From Rutidosis leptorrhynchoides (lineage: Eukaryota; Streptophyta; Magnoliopsida; Asterales; Asteraceae), in assembly GCF_046630445.1 (NCBI RefSeq), contig NC_092341.1, positions 218,451,001 through 218,515,000 of the forward strand: a stretch of 64,000 nt of DNA. Reading direction: 5' to 3'. Every line of letters starts with the position of its first letter. Within the stretch, counting starts at the first letter, position 1. The translations under genes and the position numbers were made by a program. Positions 25,401 through 36,101 of this stretch are shown here, one piece after another. Under the pieces are notes generated by a model. The model had not been told where the DNA came from. It worked only from the letters and a program-made list of their open reading frames with translations, and did not search any database.

Positions 25401-26077
25401 AAATATATATAATATTAATTTAAATCGTTATATATATTTAATAAAATAAAATATAAATATCGTTATCTTTATCATACTATTTAAGTAATGAGTTGTCAAA
25501 AGTGGTTCTAGATATTTATAAAAGTTATATACGTTTTAATAATAAAGTTCTTTTTAAACTGAAAACGTTTTTGTACGTTTGAAACTAAATAGATCAATCA
25601 ATTCTTTATGAGATTCAATCTTCCACTATCCTTTGTCTAGTTCTCAATGATTGACAATTTGTTCTTATTTATGAATCACTTTACCATTTTCCGAATATTG
25701 TTAAAATGGAAAGATTTCTCAAATCAACGTGGGCCTTTCAACAGATATTTATAATCATAATTCAATATATCTGATAATTCAATCATTTGATCTTATCTTC
25801 TAATTCTATTGATAAACATTTTGAAGCAGATACAATCATATAAAATATTTAATCTAATATTTTGTTTACGTTTCAAGTTATAATATATATACACACATAC
25901 ATATATAATCATATTCGTTTAATGGTTCATGAATTGTTGGAACTTGGTCGAGGTTGAATGAATGTATGAACATAGTTTAAAATTCTTGAAATTTAACTTA
26001 ACAAATATTGCTTATCGTGTCGAAAACATATAAAGATTAAAGTTTAAATTTGGTTGGAAATTTCCGGGTTGTCACAC
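22445..26077 (-). repeat. LARD-like element A, 5' LTR (3633 bp)
   Basis: The transcript-side LTR by PBS position. It matches 13617-17271 with scattered single-base changes, one fewer minisatellite unit and short indels. The conserved hairpin is at 22779-22792. Confidence 0.93.
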
Positions 26078-26402
26078 TTTAATCAATCAAATATTATCAA
26101 AAATATGCGCCCCTCTTTTCGGTAAAGTAATTTCGGTTCCAAGACCTAATTTAACTCATGACGAATTTTTGAAATATTTTGGGTTGATTGATTAAAGATA
26201 TTTATACCTTAAGAATAAACGTTAAATTTCGCAGTGATGTAATAAATTTTTGAATGATATCAATAATTTCGGTCGCCAAACCTAATTTTATTCAATACCA
26301 ATTTAATACTTTATAGCGAACAAATTAGCGTTTATTATCAAAAGGTTAAAAATAAAAATAAAAAAATAAAAACTGTACAAACATACCTGTGAAATAGATT
26401 TC
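26078..26402 (-). other. Athila spacer downstream of the zinc-knuckle ORF
   Basis: Non-coding. Just after the stop of the zinc-knuckle ORF, the minus strand reads TTTCACAG|GTATGT, an excellent splice-donor consensus. The CTTTA duplication of the nested element starts this segment. Confidence 0.6.
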
Positions 26403-26819
26403 TTAGTTATATGATCTATCCCATTCATAAGATAGTCGGTTTAATTGGTTTTCCATTGCTACATAGGCGTAACCTCGAGCATTCAGTGTTTTTTCTTCTA
26501 AACATTTGAACGGTCCGTCTCTGCATAAAGTAACAAATTCGGTGTTTGAATAGGTTTGATTATTTGAACATTTACCTCTATGTGACCATTTTCCGCATTT
26601 GTGACATCTTTCTAGGTGTCGTGCTCTTCTTTTCGCTGCGGATTTTGATTTTCCTTTACCAAATTGTAACTTATTATCTTCGCATCTGGATTCTTTTCTA
26701 ACTCCGTCCAATCTTTCTCTGATTACTGATACTATTTCACTCGGAAGTGTGTCATTATTACGTTTAGTGATCAAAGCGTGTAGCATTAGACCATGGTTTA
26801 GTTCACAGGCAGTCTTCAT
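26403..26819 (-). CDS. Small Athila post-pol ORF with zinc-knuckle motif
   Basis: An intact 138-aa frame from ATG, about 145 bp downstream of the integrase stop. It is basic in the middle (FGKGKSKSAAKRRARHLER) and is followed by CHKCGKWSHRGKC, a CX2CX4HX3C variant of the CCHC zinc knuckle. The C-terminal third (LNARGYAYVAMENQLNRLSY) is hydrophilic. I do not know a function. Nucleic-acid binding is likely from the knuckle and the basic stretch. It is notable because the canonical gag zinc knuckle of this copy is damaged, while this one is intact. The start is preceded by a pyrimidine tract ending TTTTTTTAG, so it may lie on a spliced RNA. Confidence 0.7.
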   Translation of the reverse strand: MKTACELNHGLMLHALITKRNNDTLPSEIVSVIRERLDGVRKESRCEDNKLQFGKGKSKSAAKRRARHLERCHKCGKWSHRGKCSNNQTYSNTEFVTLCRDGPFKCLEEKTLNARGYAYVAMENQLNRLSYEWDRSYN

Positions 26820-26963
26820 TTCCTAAAAAAATAAAAATTCAGAATGGGGGGAGAAGACTAGTTCTTTAGGGTCTGCTAGGGAAAGACCGTTCGGGTTCCA
26901 TTTTTGAGAACTACACGAAAACAGACAATCTAACTCTAACAGAAATACATAAATCCCCTATAC

Positions 26964-29371
26964 TTAGTTAGATGTGGTATCGAAATTGTGATTAACTTCA
27001 TTGTCTTCTTCCATCGGACCATGTATGTAATGTTTAACTCTGTGACCATTAACTTTAAATTCAATCCCATTTGAATTTATTAATTCTATCGTTCCGTATG
27101 GGAAAACTCTTTTGACTATGAATGGTATAGACCATCTTGATTTCAATTTTTCAGGAAATAGCTTGAATCGTGAATTGAAAAGAAGAACTCTGTCTCCTTC
27201 TTTAAATTCTTTTGAACTTGTGATTCTTTTATCATGCCATTTCTTCGTTCTTTCTTTATAGATTAACCAATTTTCGTATGCTTCATGTCTTAATTCTTCT
27301 AATTCGTTTAGTTGACTTAATCGTAGACGTCCGGCATCATGTAAATCAAGATTACATGTCTTCAAAGCCCAGAATGCTTTGTGTTCAATTTCTACTGGAA
27401 GATGACATGCTTTTCCATAAACAAGTCTAAAAGGTGTGGTTCCAATTGGAGTTTTGTAGGCTGTTCTAAAAGCCCAGAGTGCATCCTCCAATTTAATGGA
27501 CCATTCCTTCGGATTTGATCCTACGGTTTTCTCTAGAATACGTTTTAAAGCTCGGTTAGTATTTTCAACTTGTCCACTTGTTTGTGGATGATATGCGGTG
27601 GAGATTTTATGAGTTACTCCATATCTTTTAAGAACTTTCTCAAGTTGATTATTACAGAAATGAGTACCCCGATCACTTATTAAAGCTTTCGGTGTTCCAA
27701 ACCTTGCAAAAAGACTTTTTAAAAAGTTGACTACAACTCGTGCATCGTTAGTTGGGAGAGCTTGTGCTTCCGCCCATTTAGATACATAATCAATGGCTAC
27801 GAGTATATATAGATTATTATGAGATTTTGGAAATGGACCCATAAAGTCAATACCCCAAATGTCAAATACTTCACATACTTGAATGACATTTTGTGGCATT
27901 TCATCACGTTGACTTATTTTTCCGGCCCTTTGACAAGCATCACAGGATTTGCAAAGAAGGTGTGCGTCTTTGTAAATTGTAGGCCAATAGAATCCAGCAT
28001 CATAAACTTTTCTTGCTGTTAGTTGAGGCCCATAATGCCCTCCTGTTGGTCCTGTGTGACAATGGTTTAAAATTTTACTAGCTTCATCTCCAAATACACA
28101 TCGGCGTATTATTCCATCGGGACAACTTTTAAACATATGTGGATCTTCCCAAAAAAAGTATTTTATATCACTGAAGAATTTCTTTCGTTTTTGGTACGAT
28201 AATCCTTTTTCAAGGAATCCACATACTAAATAGTTTGCATAGTCTGCAAACCATGGGATTTCATTATAATCTATCTTCAATAGATATTCATCAGGAAAGT
28301 TGTCTTGTATGGCCGATTCATTTAGAACTTCTAATTCGGGATTTTCAAGACGAGAAAGATGATCAGCGGCGAGATTTTCTGCTCCTTTTTTATCTCGGAT
28401 TTCAATATCAAACTCTTGTAATAGTAAGATCCAACGGATTAATCTTGGTTTAGCATCTTGTTTTGAAAATAGGTATCTAAGAGCAGAATGGTCGGTATAG
28501 ACCACCGTTTTTGCTAGAACGAGATATGATCGAAATTTGTCAAAAGCAAAGACAATAGCAAGGAGTTCTTTTTCAGTAGTTGTATAGTTCGTTTGTGCTC
28601 CTTGTAACGTCTTACTAGCATAATATATAGGTTGAAATCGTTTTTCAATCCTTTGTCCTAAAACGGCTCCCATTGCAAAATCACTTGCATCGCACATTAG
28701 TTCAAATGGTAGATTCCAATTTGGTGTTATCATGATCGGCGCATTAGTGAGTTTCTCTTTAAGAATATTAAAAGATTTGATACACTCATCTGAAAAGATG
28801 AATGGAGCATCCTTTTCTAGGAGTTTATTCATAGGAGTGGCAATTTTAGAAAAATCTTTTATGAAACGTCGGTAAAAACTGGCATGCCCTAGAAAACTCC
28901 TAACTCCTCTAACATTGGTGGGATGTGGAAGTTTAGCAATTACATCTACTTTAGCTCTATCCACTTCAATTCCTTCTTTTGAAATTTTATGACCAAGAAC
29001 GATGCCTTCTTTAACCATAAAATGACATTTCTCCCAATTAAGAACTAGATTTGATTGTTCGCATCTAATAAGCATTCGTTCCAGATTAACTAGACATGAT
29101 TCAAATGTATCACCGAAGACTGAAAAGTTATCCATGAAAACTTCCATGCATTCTTCTATCATGTCGTGAAAAATCGCCATCATACACCTTTGAAAGGTTG
29201 CAGGGGCGTTACAAAGTCCAAATGGCATGCGTTTATAAGCAAAAGTACCATAAGGGCACGTGAATGTGGTTTTCTCTTGATCTTCGAGTGCTATTGGAAT
29301 TTAAAAATATCCGGAAAATCCATCTAGAAAACAATAGTAACTATTTCCGGCTAATCTTTCCAACATTTGAT
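26964..29371 (-). pseudogene. Athila pol: reverse transcriptase (C-terminal part), RNase H, integrase
   Basis: The long frame 29228-26964 (754 codons) begins at [12 protein letters not shown], inside the RT palm. The catalytic motif reads [10 protein letters not shown]: the second Asp of the expected xxDD is Asn (codon at 29127-29129), so RT should be inactive. RNase H follows with the [22 protein letters not shown] and [10 protein letters not shown] motifs. Integrase has the HHCC finger (NHCH...CKSCDAC) and the D-D-E triad ([28 protein letters not shown]), all present. The C-terminal part includes the [21 protein letters not shown] type segment. Upstream, 29371-29229 is in the same frame but carries a TAA where the family has Gln in GYFQI (about 29301). 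Frame is lost against the upstream part by a small deletion near 29380. Confidence 0.93.
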
Positions 29372-30034
29372 CTATGAAAAGGGAAAGTGATCTTTTCTGG
29401 TGGCGTCATTTAATTTTCTATAATCAATACACACACGCCATCCTGTTACAGTCCTAGTAGGAATAAGCTCATTTTTCTCATTTGTAATGACAGTCATGCC
29501 ACCCTTCTTAGGCACGCATTGAACTGGGCCTACCCATGGACTATCAGAGATTGGATAAATTAGACCTGCATCTAGCAGTTTAATAATCTCTTTCTTAACT
29601 ACATCTTGCATATTAGGATTTAGTCTTCGTTGGCGTTGCACATACGTTTTATGACCTTCTTCCATAAGGATTTTATGTGTGCAATACGAAGGACTTATTC
29701 CTTTAATATCATGAATCTTCCATGCAATGGCTGGTTTATGAGCTTTCAACACAGAAATGAGTTGTGATTTCTCATTTTCAGTAAGAGAAGACGATATTAT
29801 TACAGGTAATTCAGATTCACCATGTAAATAAGCGTATTCCAAATGGTTTGGAAGTGACTTTAACTCTAATTTCGGAGGTTCTTCTATCGATGATTTATAT
29901 CGATATCTGTCTTCTTCTTTTAGCATTTGAATTTCTTATGTTGTTGGTTCATATCCATTAGCTATAAGTATAGCTAACATTTCAACTTCATCAATTGGTT
30001 CATTACCTTCTCCTAAAGAACATTCTCCTGTTCC
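29372..30034 (-). pseudogene. Athila pol: linker and N-terminal reverse transcriptase
   Basis: This continues in the frame of gag-protease. It includes SSLTENEKSQLISVLKAHK, then the RT start (LLDAGLIYPISDSPWVGPVQ, VPKKGG, WRVCIDYRKLNDATRKDHFP). A TAA lies near 29932 in front of EIQMLKEEDR, and a second stop at 30035-30037 separates it from protease. After DHFP the reading shifts because bases are missing compared with the family (DHFPLPFIDQ), giving a TAG at 29372. Confidence 0.9.
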
Positions 30035-32563
30035 TTATAATTCTGGAAATTCTTCTAATAATTCTGCATGTGCATCTATAGTTTGAATATAATAACATGT
30101 ATCATCTGCAGATTGTGGTTGTTGCATTGCTCTATCAACTGAAAAGGTAACACTCTCATCCTCTATACTTAGGGTCAATTTCTTACCGAACACGTCTATC
30201 ATTGCTTTAGCCGTGTTTAAGAATGGTCTTCCTAATATGAGAGGAACTTGAGAATCTTCTTCCATGTCCAGAACAACAAAATCTACTGGAAATACTAAAG
30301 TACCAACTTTAACTAGCATGTTCTCCATTATCCCTCTAGGATATTTTATTGATCTATCGGCTAGTTGTTTGCTTATTCTGGTTGGTTTCAATTCTCCAAT
30401 GTCTAGTTTAGCGTATAGTGAATATGGCATTAGATTTATACTAGCACCTAAGTCTGCCAATGCTTCTATTGAACTAAGACTACCCAGAAAACATGGAATT
30501 GTGAAACTTCCTGGATCAGATAGTTTTTCTGGTATCTTATTCAACAGCACTGCTGAACAATTAGCATTCATGGTAACAGCCGAGAGTTCTTCCATTTTCT
30601 TTCTATTTGAGATTAGATCTTTCAAGAATTTAGCATATCTAGGCATTCCTGAAATCACATCAATGAAAGGAAGATTTACATTTATCTGTTTAAACATATC
30701 CAAGAATTTGGATTGCTCGGCTTCAAGTTTCTCTTTCTTCATTTTACTCGAGTAAGGAAGTGGTGGTTGGTATGGTTTAACATAAGGTTTATCCTTAATT
30801 GTGTTATCTTCATTAACCTTTTTAACTACCGGTTCTTTTTCCTTATCTTGATCAGGTTGTGGTTCTTGTGGAGTAGGAATAGCTTCATCAGAAGTTACAA
30901 GTATTTCAGGTGGTTTAAGTGTTGTACCACTTCTTGTGGTAATGGCTTTAGCTGTTTCATTCCGGGGGTTAGCATTTGTATCACTAGGTAGACTTCCCGG
31001 TTTTCTTTCACCTATTATCCTTGCTAGGTTACTTACTTCTTGTTCCAGATTTTGAATAGAAGCTTGTTGATTTCTAAATGCTTGAGCATTTTGTTCATTA
31101 GTTTGTTTCTGAGATGTGAAAAACTGCGTTTGAGTTTCAACTAGCTTCGTCATCATATCTTCTAAATTCGGCTTTTTATCATCGGTTTGTTGTGGTGGTT
31201 TGTTTTGAAAATTAGGTCTTTGCTGATTGTAATTATTATTGGATACTTGTTGATTGCTAGGACCTTGTTGGTTGTTGTATGGAATATTTCGATTATAATT
31301 CTGATTTTGATTGTAAATCGGTCTTGGCGGTTGATAATTATTCTGATAATTATTTCCAGGCCTTTGGTTTATGTATGAAATATTCTCTCTTTGTTCCATT
31401 GTTAATTCAATACTGAGACAATCTTTTGTCAAATGTGGTCCTCCCCACTGCTCACAACTAATTCGTATTGAGTGAATATCTTTAGTCATCTTTTCCATTC
31501 GTCTCTCCACAGCATCTATCTTTGCGGAAATAGAATCTAAGTCATGGCTAGAATCGGCTCTAGCTGTTTTAGATGATCTAACGATATCTTTTTCTTGGTG
31601 CCACTCATGTGAGTGGGAAGCAGTGTTATCAATAATTTTGTAAGCATCAGTTTCGGTTTTCTTCATAATAGAACCACCAGCTGCTATATCTATGTCTTTC
31701 CTTGTAGTGATGTCGCATCCTTGGTAGAATATTTGTACTATTTGACAGGTGTCTAAACCATGTTGCGGACATCCTCTTAATAACTTTTCAAATCTTGTCC
31801 ACGCCTCATATAGAGTTTCATTTGGCTTCTGTGTAAACGTAACAATTTCTCCTTGAAGTCTTACGGCTTTAGATGCAGGAAAGAATTGTTTAAGAAATTT
31901 TTCAACTAAAACATCCCATGTATCAATCGCCCCTTCAGGTAATGATTCCAACCAATCTTTGGCTTCTCCCTTTAAAGTCCAGGGAAATAACATGAGATAT
32001 ATCTGTTCATCCTCCACTTCTCAGATTTTAAATAGTGTGCAGATCCTATTAAAGGTACGAAGATGTTCATTTGGATCTTCCTTCGGCGCACCACTAAATT
32101 GGCATTGATTAGTCACCATGTGTAGAATTTGTCCTTTGATTTCATAATCTGGCGCATTAATGTCTGGATGAGTAATTGCGTGACCTTGGCCAGTGCGTTT
32201 AGCTCTCATTCGGTCTTCCATACTTAATGGTTCTGTTACTTCCATAATTGAATTTGTTGAATCGGAATCACTAGAGGATTCTGATTTAATGGTTCGTTCC
32301 TCAACAATCTCTGTTTGAATGATTGGTGATTCCGGAGGAAAGTTTAGTGGTTCAGGATCTACGAATCGTCCCTGAATATTCTCCGGATTCTCAATTGTGA
32401 GGTCGGGTTCAAAAAATGGATTATCGGAAATTTGAACTGGAGTACTTGGTCGACTGGATGACGATTCTAAAGAAAAATCAACGGCAGTAATATTTGCTAA
32501 ATGTCTTGATCTAGTTACATGTGGTGAACGTACAAAAGGTGGTAAACGTCTTGCTCGGTGCAT
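30035..32563 (-). pseudogene. Athila gag and aspartic protease, one frame with an internal stop
   Basis: ATG at 32563, about 1.4 kb after the PBS. The frame is open to 32024, stops once at TGA (32021-32023, apparently from CGA by C-to-T), and goes on in the same frame to 30035. The gag core has WLESLPEGAIDTWDVLVEKF and FEKLLRGCPQHGLD. The zinc knuckle reads CEQWGGPHLTKDC, where the second Cys is Trp, so metal binding is broken. A long Asn/Gln-rich spacer follows. The protease carries LADLGASINLMPYSL (DLGA active site) and VPLILGRPFLNTA. Gag, protease and RT were originally one polyprotein frame, as in Athila. Confidence 0.92.
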
Positions 32564-33960
32564 TCACTGAATATCCTATTAGTTTTTAAAAGGAAAGAAA
32601 AATTATAATAAGTTATCCAATCAATAGACTTTTCTGATTTTGTCCACGTTTCGAATAGCCAAAAGATGCATCAGAGGGGCAGGATTCGTTTGGTCTCAAT
32701 ATAATTGAGGACTGTTTGGCTCCAATAACCAGGTCCACGTACAAATCCAACTATTACTACGAACCAGAAAAATTTGATGTCTATCAATTTAACCACTTAA
32801 AATAAATTTTCGTAATTTTAAGAAATTTAGATAAGAAGTAGAATAAAAATTTATGTCCTAAAACTAGAATAGCGAGAAATAAGAAAGAAAAAGAGCTCGT
32901 CGAAAAAGGTCTAAAAAGAAAAATGGTTGAAAAATAAAAGGTGACGGAAAAATAAAAGAAACTTATAAAACTTAAAAACACTTGACTAACCTAACCTTAT
33001 TACTACAACTAACTTAAAATTATAATCACAAATTGAGATTACTAATTGGAATGATAATTGATACATAGGTAAAAGTCGTCTAAAAATATTAAAGCTTAGA
33101 GGAAAAACTAAATCCCAAATGGAAATAACTTAAAAAGAAACTAAAACTTAAAAGGCGTCGCAAAATTCTAAAGTACTTAAATTTTAGTCTAAAGAAAAAG
33201 TACTTAAGGGATTTTACGGCAAAGCCTAAAAATCTAGAACTAAAAAAAATAACTATGGCAAAAACTAAGTTTAAAACTAAAAACTAGCGAAAAATACAAA
33301 TATTACGCTAAAACAATTAAAAAGGGACAAAATATAAAAATAAACAAAAAGTTGTAAAAATTACAATTTTTATAAAAATATTATTTTTATATTATTTATT
33401 TTATAAAACTATTAATTTTACAATTTAATTAACTAAATAAACTAAATATACAAAATAATAATAAAAACTAAAAACTAATTAAAAACTATAAACCTAATTA
33501 GGGTTTTAATTAAAAATTAATAATAATAATTACTCCATAATAAATGCTGATTAGGGTTCTGTCAGGCGCGTCAGAGAGAACTCCGCGAGTTGCGGTATTC
33601 TAAGCAGCAAACTCCGCGAGTCGCGGGGTTCCAATTTTCAACTTAGGTACAGTTTAAAATTTGACGCGTTTTTTTTTATTATTTTATTTTATATTTTTTT
33701 CTGTTTTCTGTTTTAAAATCTAAAATATTTATATAATAAAAAAAACTTATATTTAAAAACTAAAATAAAAATAAAGAAACTTTATAAAACTTAAATATTT
33801 AATAAAATCTTAAAAATATATAAATTTTTGTTTTTCTTTTTATATTTTCGAATAATTAAAAACGTATTTTTACAAAAATGAATTTTAATAAAAGTTCACT
33901 AAAAATAAAAATCTTTTTTTTTTATGTAGCGTTGCGCTTCCGGCTTTTAAGCTAGATTGT
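32564..33960 (-). other. Athila 5' leader (untranslated)
   Basis: About 1.4 kb of AT- and A-rich non-coding sequence between PBS and gag start. It holds degenerate CpG-rich palindromes at 33579-33631 and no coding frame. The leader is long, as usual for Athila. Confidence 0.75.
33579..33631. repeat. Degenerate CpG-rich palindrome pair (leader copy)
   Basis: Two units, AACTCCGCGAGTTGCGGT and AAACTCCGCGAGTCGCGGGG, about 10 bp apart. They differ by one or two bases from the perfect palindrome in the LTRs. Confidence 0.8.
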
Positions 33961-33978
33961 TCCCCGGCAGCGGCGCCA
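33961..33978 (-). promoter_or_regulatory. Athila primer binding site (Asp-tRNA type)
   Basis: On the minus strand TGGCGCCGCTGCCGGGGA, 9 nt after the 5' LTR end. It is complementary to the 3' end of tRNA-Asp except for one base, as in Athila/Calypso/Cyclops elements. Confidence 0.92.
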
Positions 33979-33987
33979 AAGATAACT

Positions 33988-35977
33988 TGATGTTATGCGA
34001 GGTGTATATAAAATAGCTTTATATTTTAGCAGGAAATACTATTAAATACGATACAATTTTACACAAGATATTTATTTATTTAGAGAATGGATATACTTAA
34101 ACCTTGCTACAACACTTATAGGCAGTGTACCTAATCGTACAGTAGTGTAGTTTTTAGTAAGTCCGGTTCGTTCCACAGGGAAAATCTTTAAACAAAGCTT
34201 AACGCTATATTAGTTTACTTTTGTAAAAATACAAATATATATATAAGTAATATTATTATTATAAAGGGGGGTTTTTACCGTTTAATGACCGGTTTGTCGA
34301 TTTTAAAACTTTAGTCGCAGTTAAAACCAAATGTAAAATAATAAATAAATACAAGACTTAATTTAAAGCGTAAAGTAAATAACGATAATGAAATTGCGAA
34401 TAATAAAAGTGCGATAAAATAAACTTGCGATAATTAAAAAGTACGATAATTAAAAGTGCAATTAAATACAATAACAATAAAAATGCGATAATTAGAAGTG
34501 CAATTAAATATAAAATAAAGGAAATTAAATATGAAATAAAAGAATTATGCTTATTTAAACTTCCGTAACCATGATGTTTGACGTGTTGATTTTAGTTTTA
34601 TGCCCATGGGTTAATTGTCCTTTGTCCTGGATTATTTAATATGTCCGTCTGGTTTTTGTCCATAACAGTCCATCAGTCATAAATATAAAGTGCGAGTGTC
34701 CTCGTCAAATTATCCTTATACCCGAAGTCAAATATTCCAACTAATTGGGGACTTAAACTGTAACAAGGTTTTATTACTTTGTTTAATAATTACACCAGGA
34801 TGTCGACTGAGTGTAACCCAAGATTTTAATACTTTGTTAACAATTAGGCCAAGTGTCCTTGTACATAATTTCACCCCTGTTTTAATAATTCTAGTGGCTA
34901 TTAATCCATTCCCGTGTCCGGTTAAATGAACGATTATTCGTACATATAAATACCCCGCCCATCGTGTCCGATCGAGTGTATATGGTAATTTATAGGGACA
35001 CCCAATTGTAAATCTTTATATTAACATTAACAAACTATCATTTAGTTAAACAAATATAAAGCCCATTAATAGCCCATAGTCTAATTTCCACAAGTGTCGT
35101 TCTTTTGTCCAAACCCCAATTATGGTACAAAGCCCAATTACCCAATTTTAGTAATTAGCCCAACATCATGATTACTTCAGATTAAATAAGCATAATAATA
35201 ACTTAGCTACGAGACATTAAATTACAAAGGTTGAACATAACTTACAATGATTAAAAATAGCGTAGCGTTACACGGACAGAATTTCGACTTACACCCTTAC
35301 AACTTTCGCTAACATACCCTTATTATTAGGATTAAAATTAAAATTAAAATTAAAATATAAATATAAATATATACGTTTAGATAGATGGATGGATATATAT
35401 TATGTGGTTTTTGCGATCAGAATTCGTTTCCTTTTATAGGGAGTTTCAGTTTTTGGGGCTCCGCGACTTGCGGCAACTTTTGCCTTCAAACTCCGCGAGT
35501 CGCGGAGTTTGTAATTACAGCTCACTCCATTTTGGCTCTTTGTTTACCGACGGTTTATTTTATAAATATAATATATATATATAATTAATATAATTAATTA
35601 TATATTATATTATATTTATATACATAGTTAACTTGTAATTTTTAGTCCGTTGCGTCGAGCGTTGAGAGTTGACTCTGGTCCCGGTTCCGAATTTTCGAAC
35701 GTCCTTGCGTACAATTTAATATCTTGTACTTTGCGTTTTGAATCTTGTACTCTTGTAATTTCGAGACGTTTCTTATCAATAATTGGAACCTCTTTGATTG
35801 TCTTTTGTACTTTTGAGCTTTTTGGTCGTTTGCGTCTTCAATTCGTCGAATCTGTCTTTTGTCTTCACCTTTTATTATTTAAACGAATATCACTTTTAAA
35901 TAGAACAATTGCAACTAAAAGCTTGTCTTTCTTGAAGAATAATGCTATGAAATATATGTTCGTTTTTAGCATTATCA
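33988..35977 (-). repeat. Athila 5' LTR (1990 bp)
   Basis: Transcript-side LTR by PBS position, nearly identical to 6664-8661. It contains the perfect CpG palindrome at 35488-35510, with its partner CTCCGCGACTTGCGGC about 25 bp away. Confidence 0.95.
35488..35510. repeat. CpG-rich 23-nt palindrome (5' LTR copy)
   Basis: Identical to 8172-8194: 11-nt arms around one G, paired with a degenerate unit. Confidence 0.9.
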
Positions 35978-35982
35978 ATTAT

Positions 35983-36101
35983 TCATGGATTAAACATGCT
36001 AATATAGAACACAGTGATATCAATGAAAACGATCATACCAACTATATATCAATTCATTAATATAAAACTGCTTAATGTTCCAAAAATATCCAAATACTAA
36101 A
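35983..36101 (-). other. Remaining inner end of the copia 3' LTR and polypurine region
   Basis: The continuation of 5081-6658 after the Athila. The exact LTR border is not visible, because its partner LTR is outside the window. The pol C-terminus follows immediately. Confidence 0.5.

Noticed and set aside
27819-31378. Plus-strand frames at 27819-28022, 28235-28453, 30264-30991 and 31187-31378
   Set aside because: Shadows opposite the Athila gag-pol frames.
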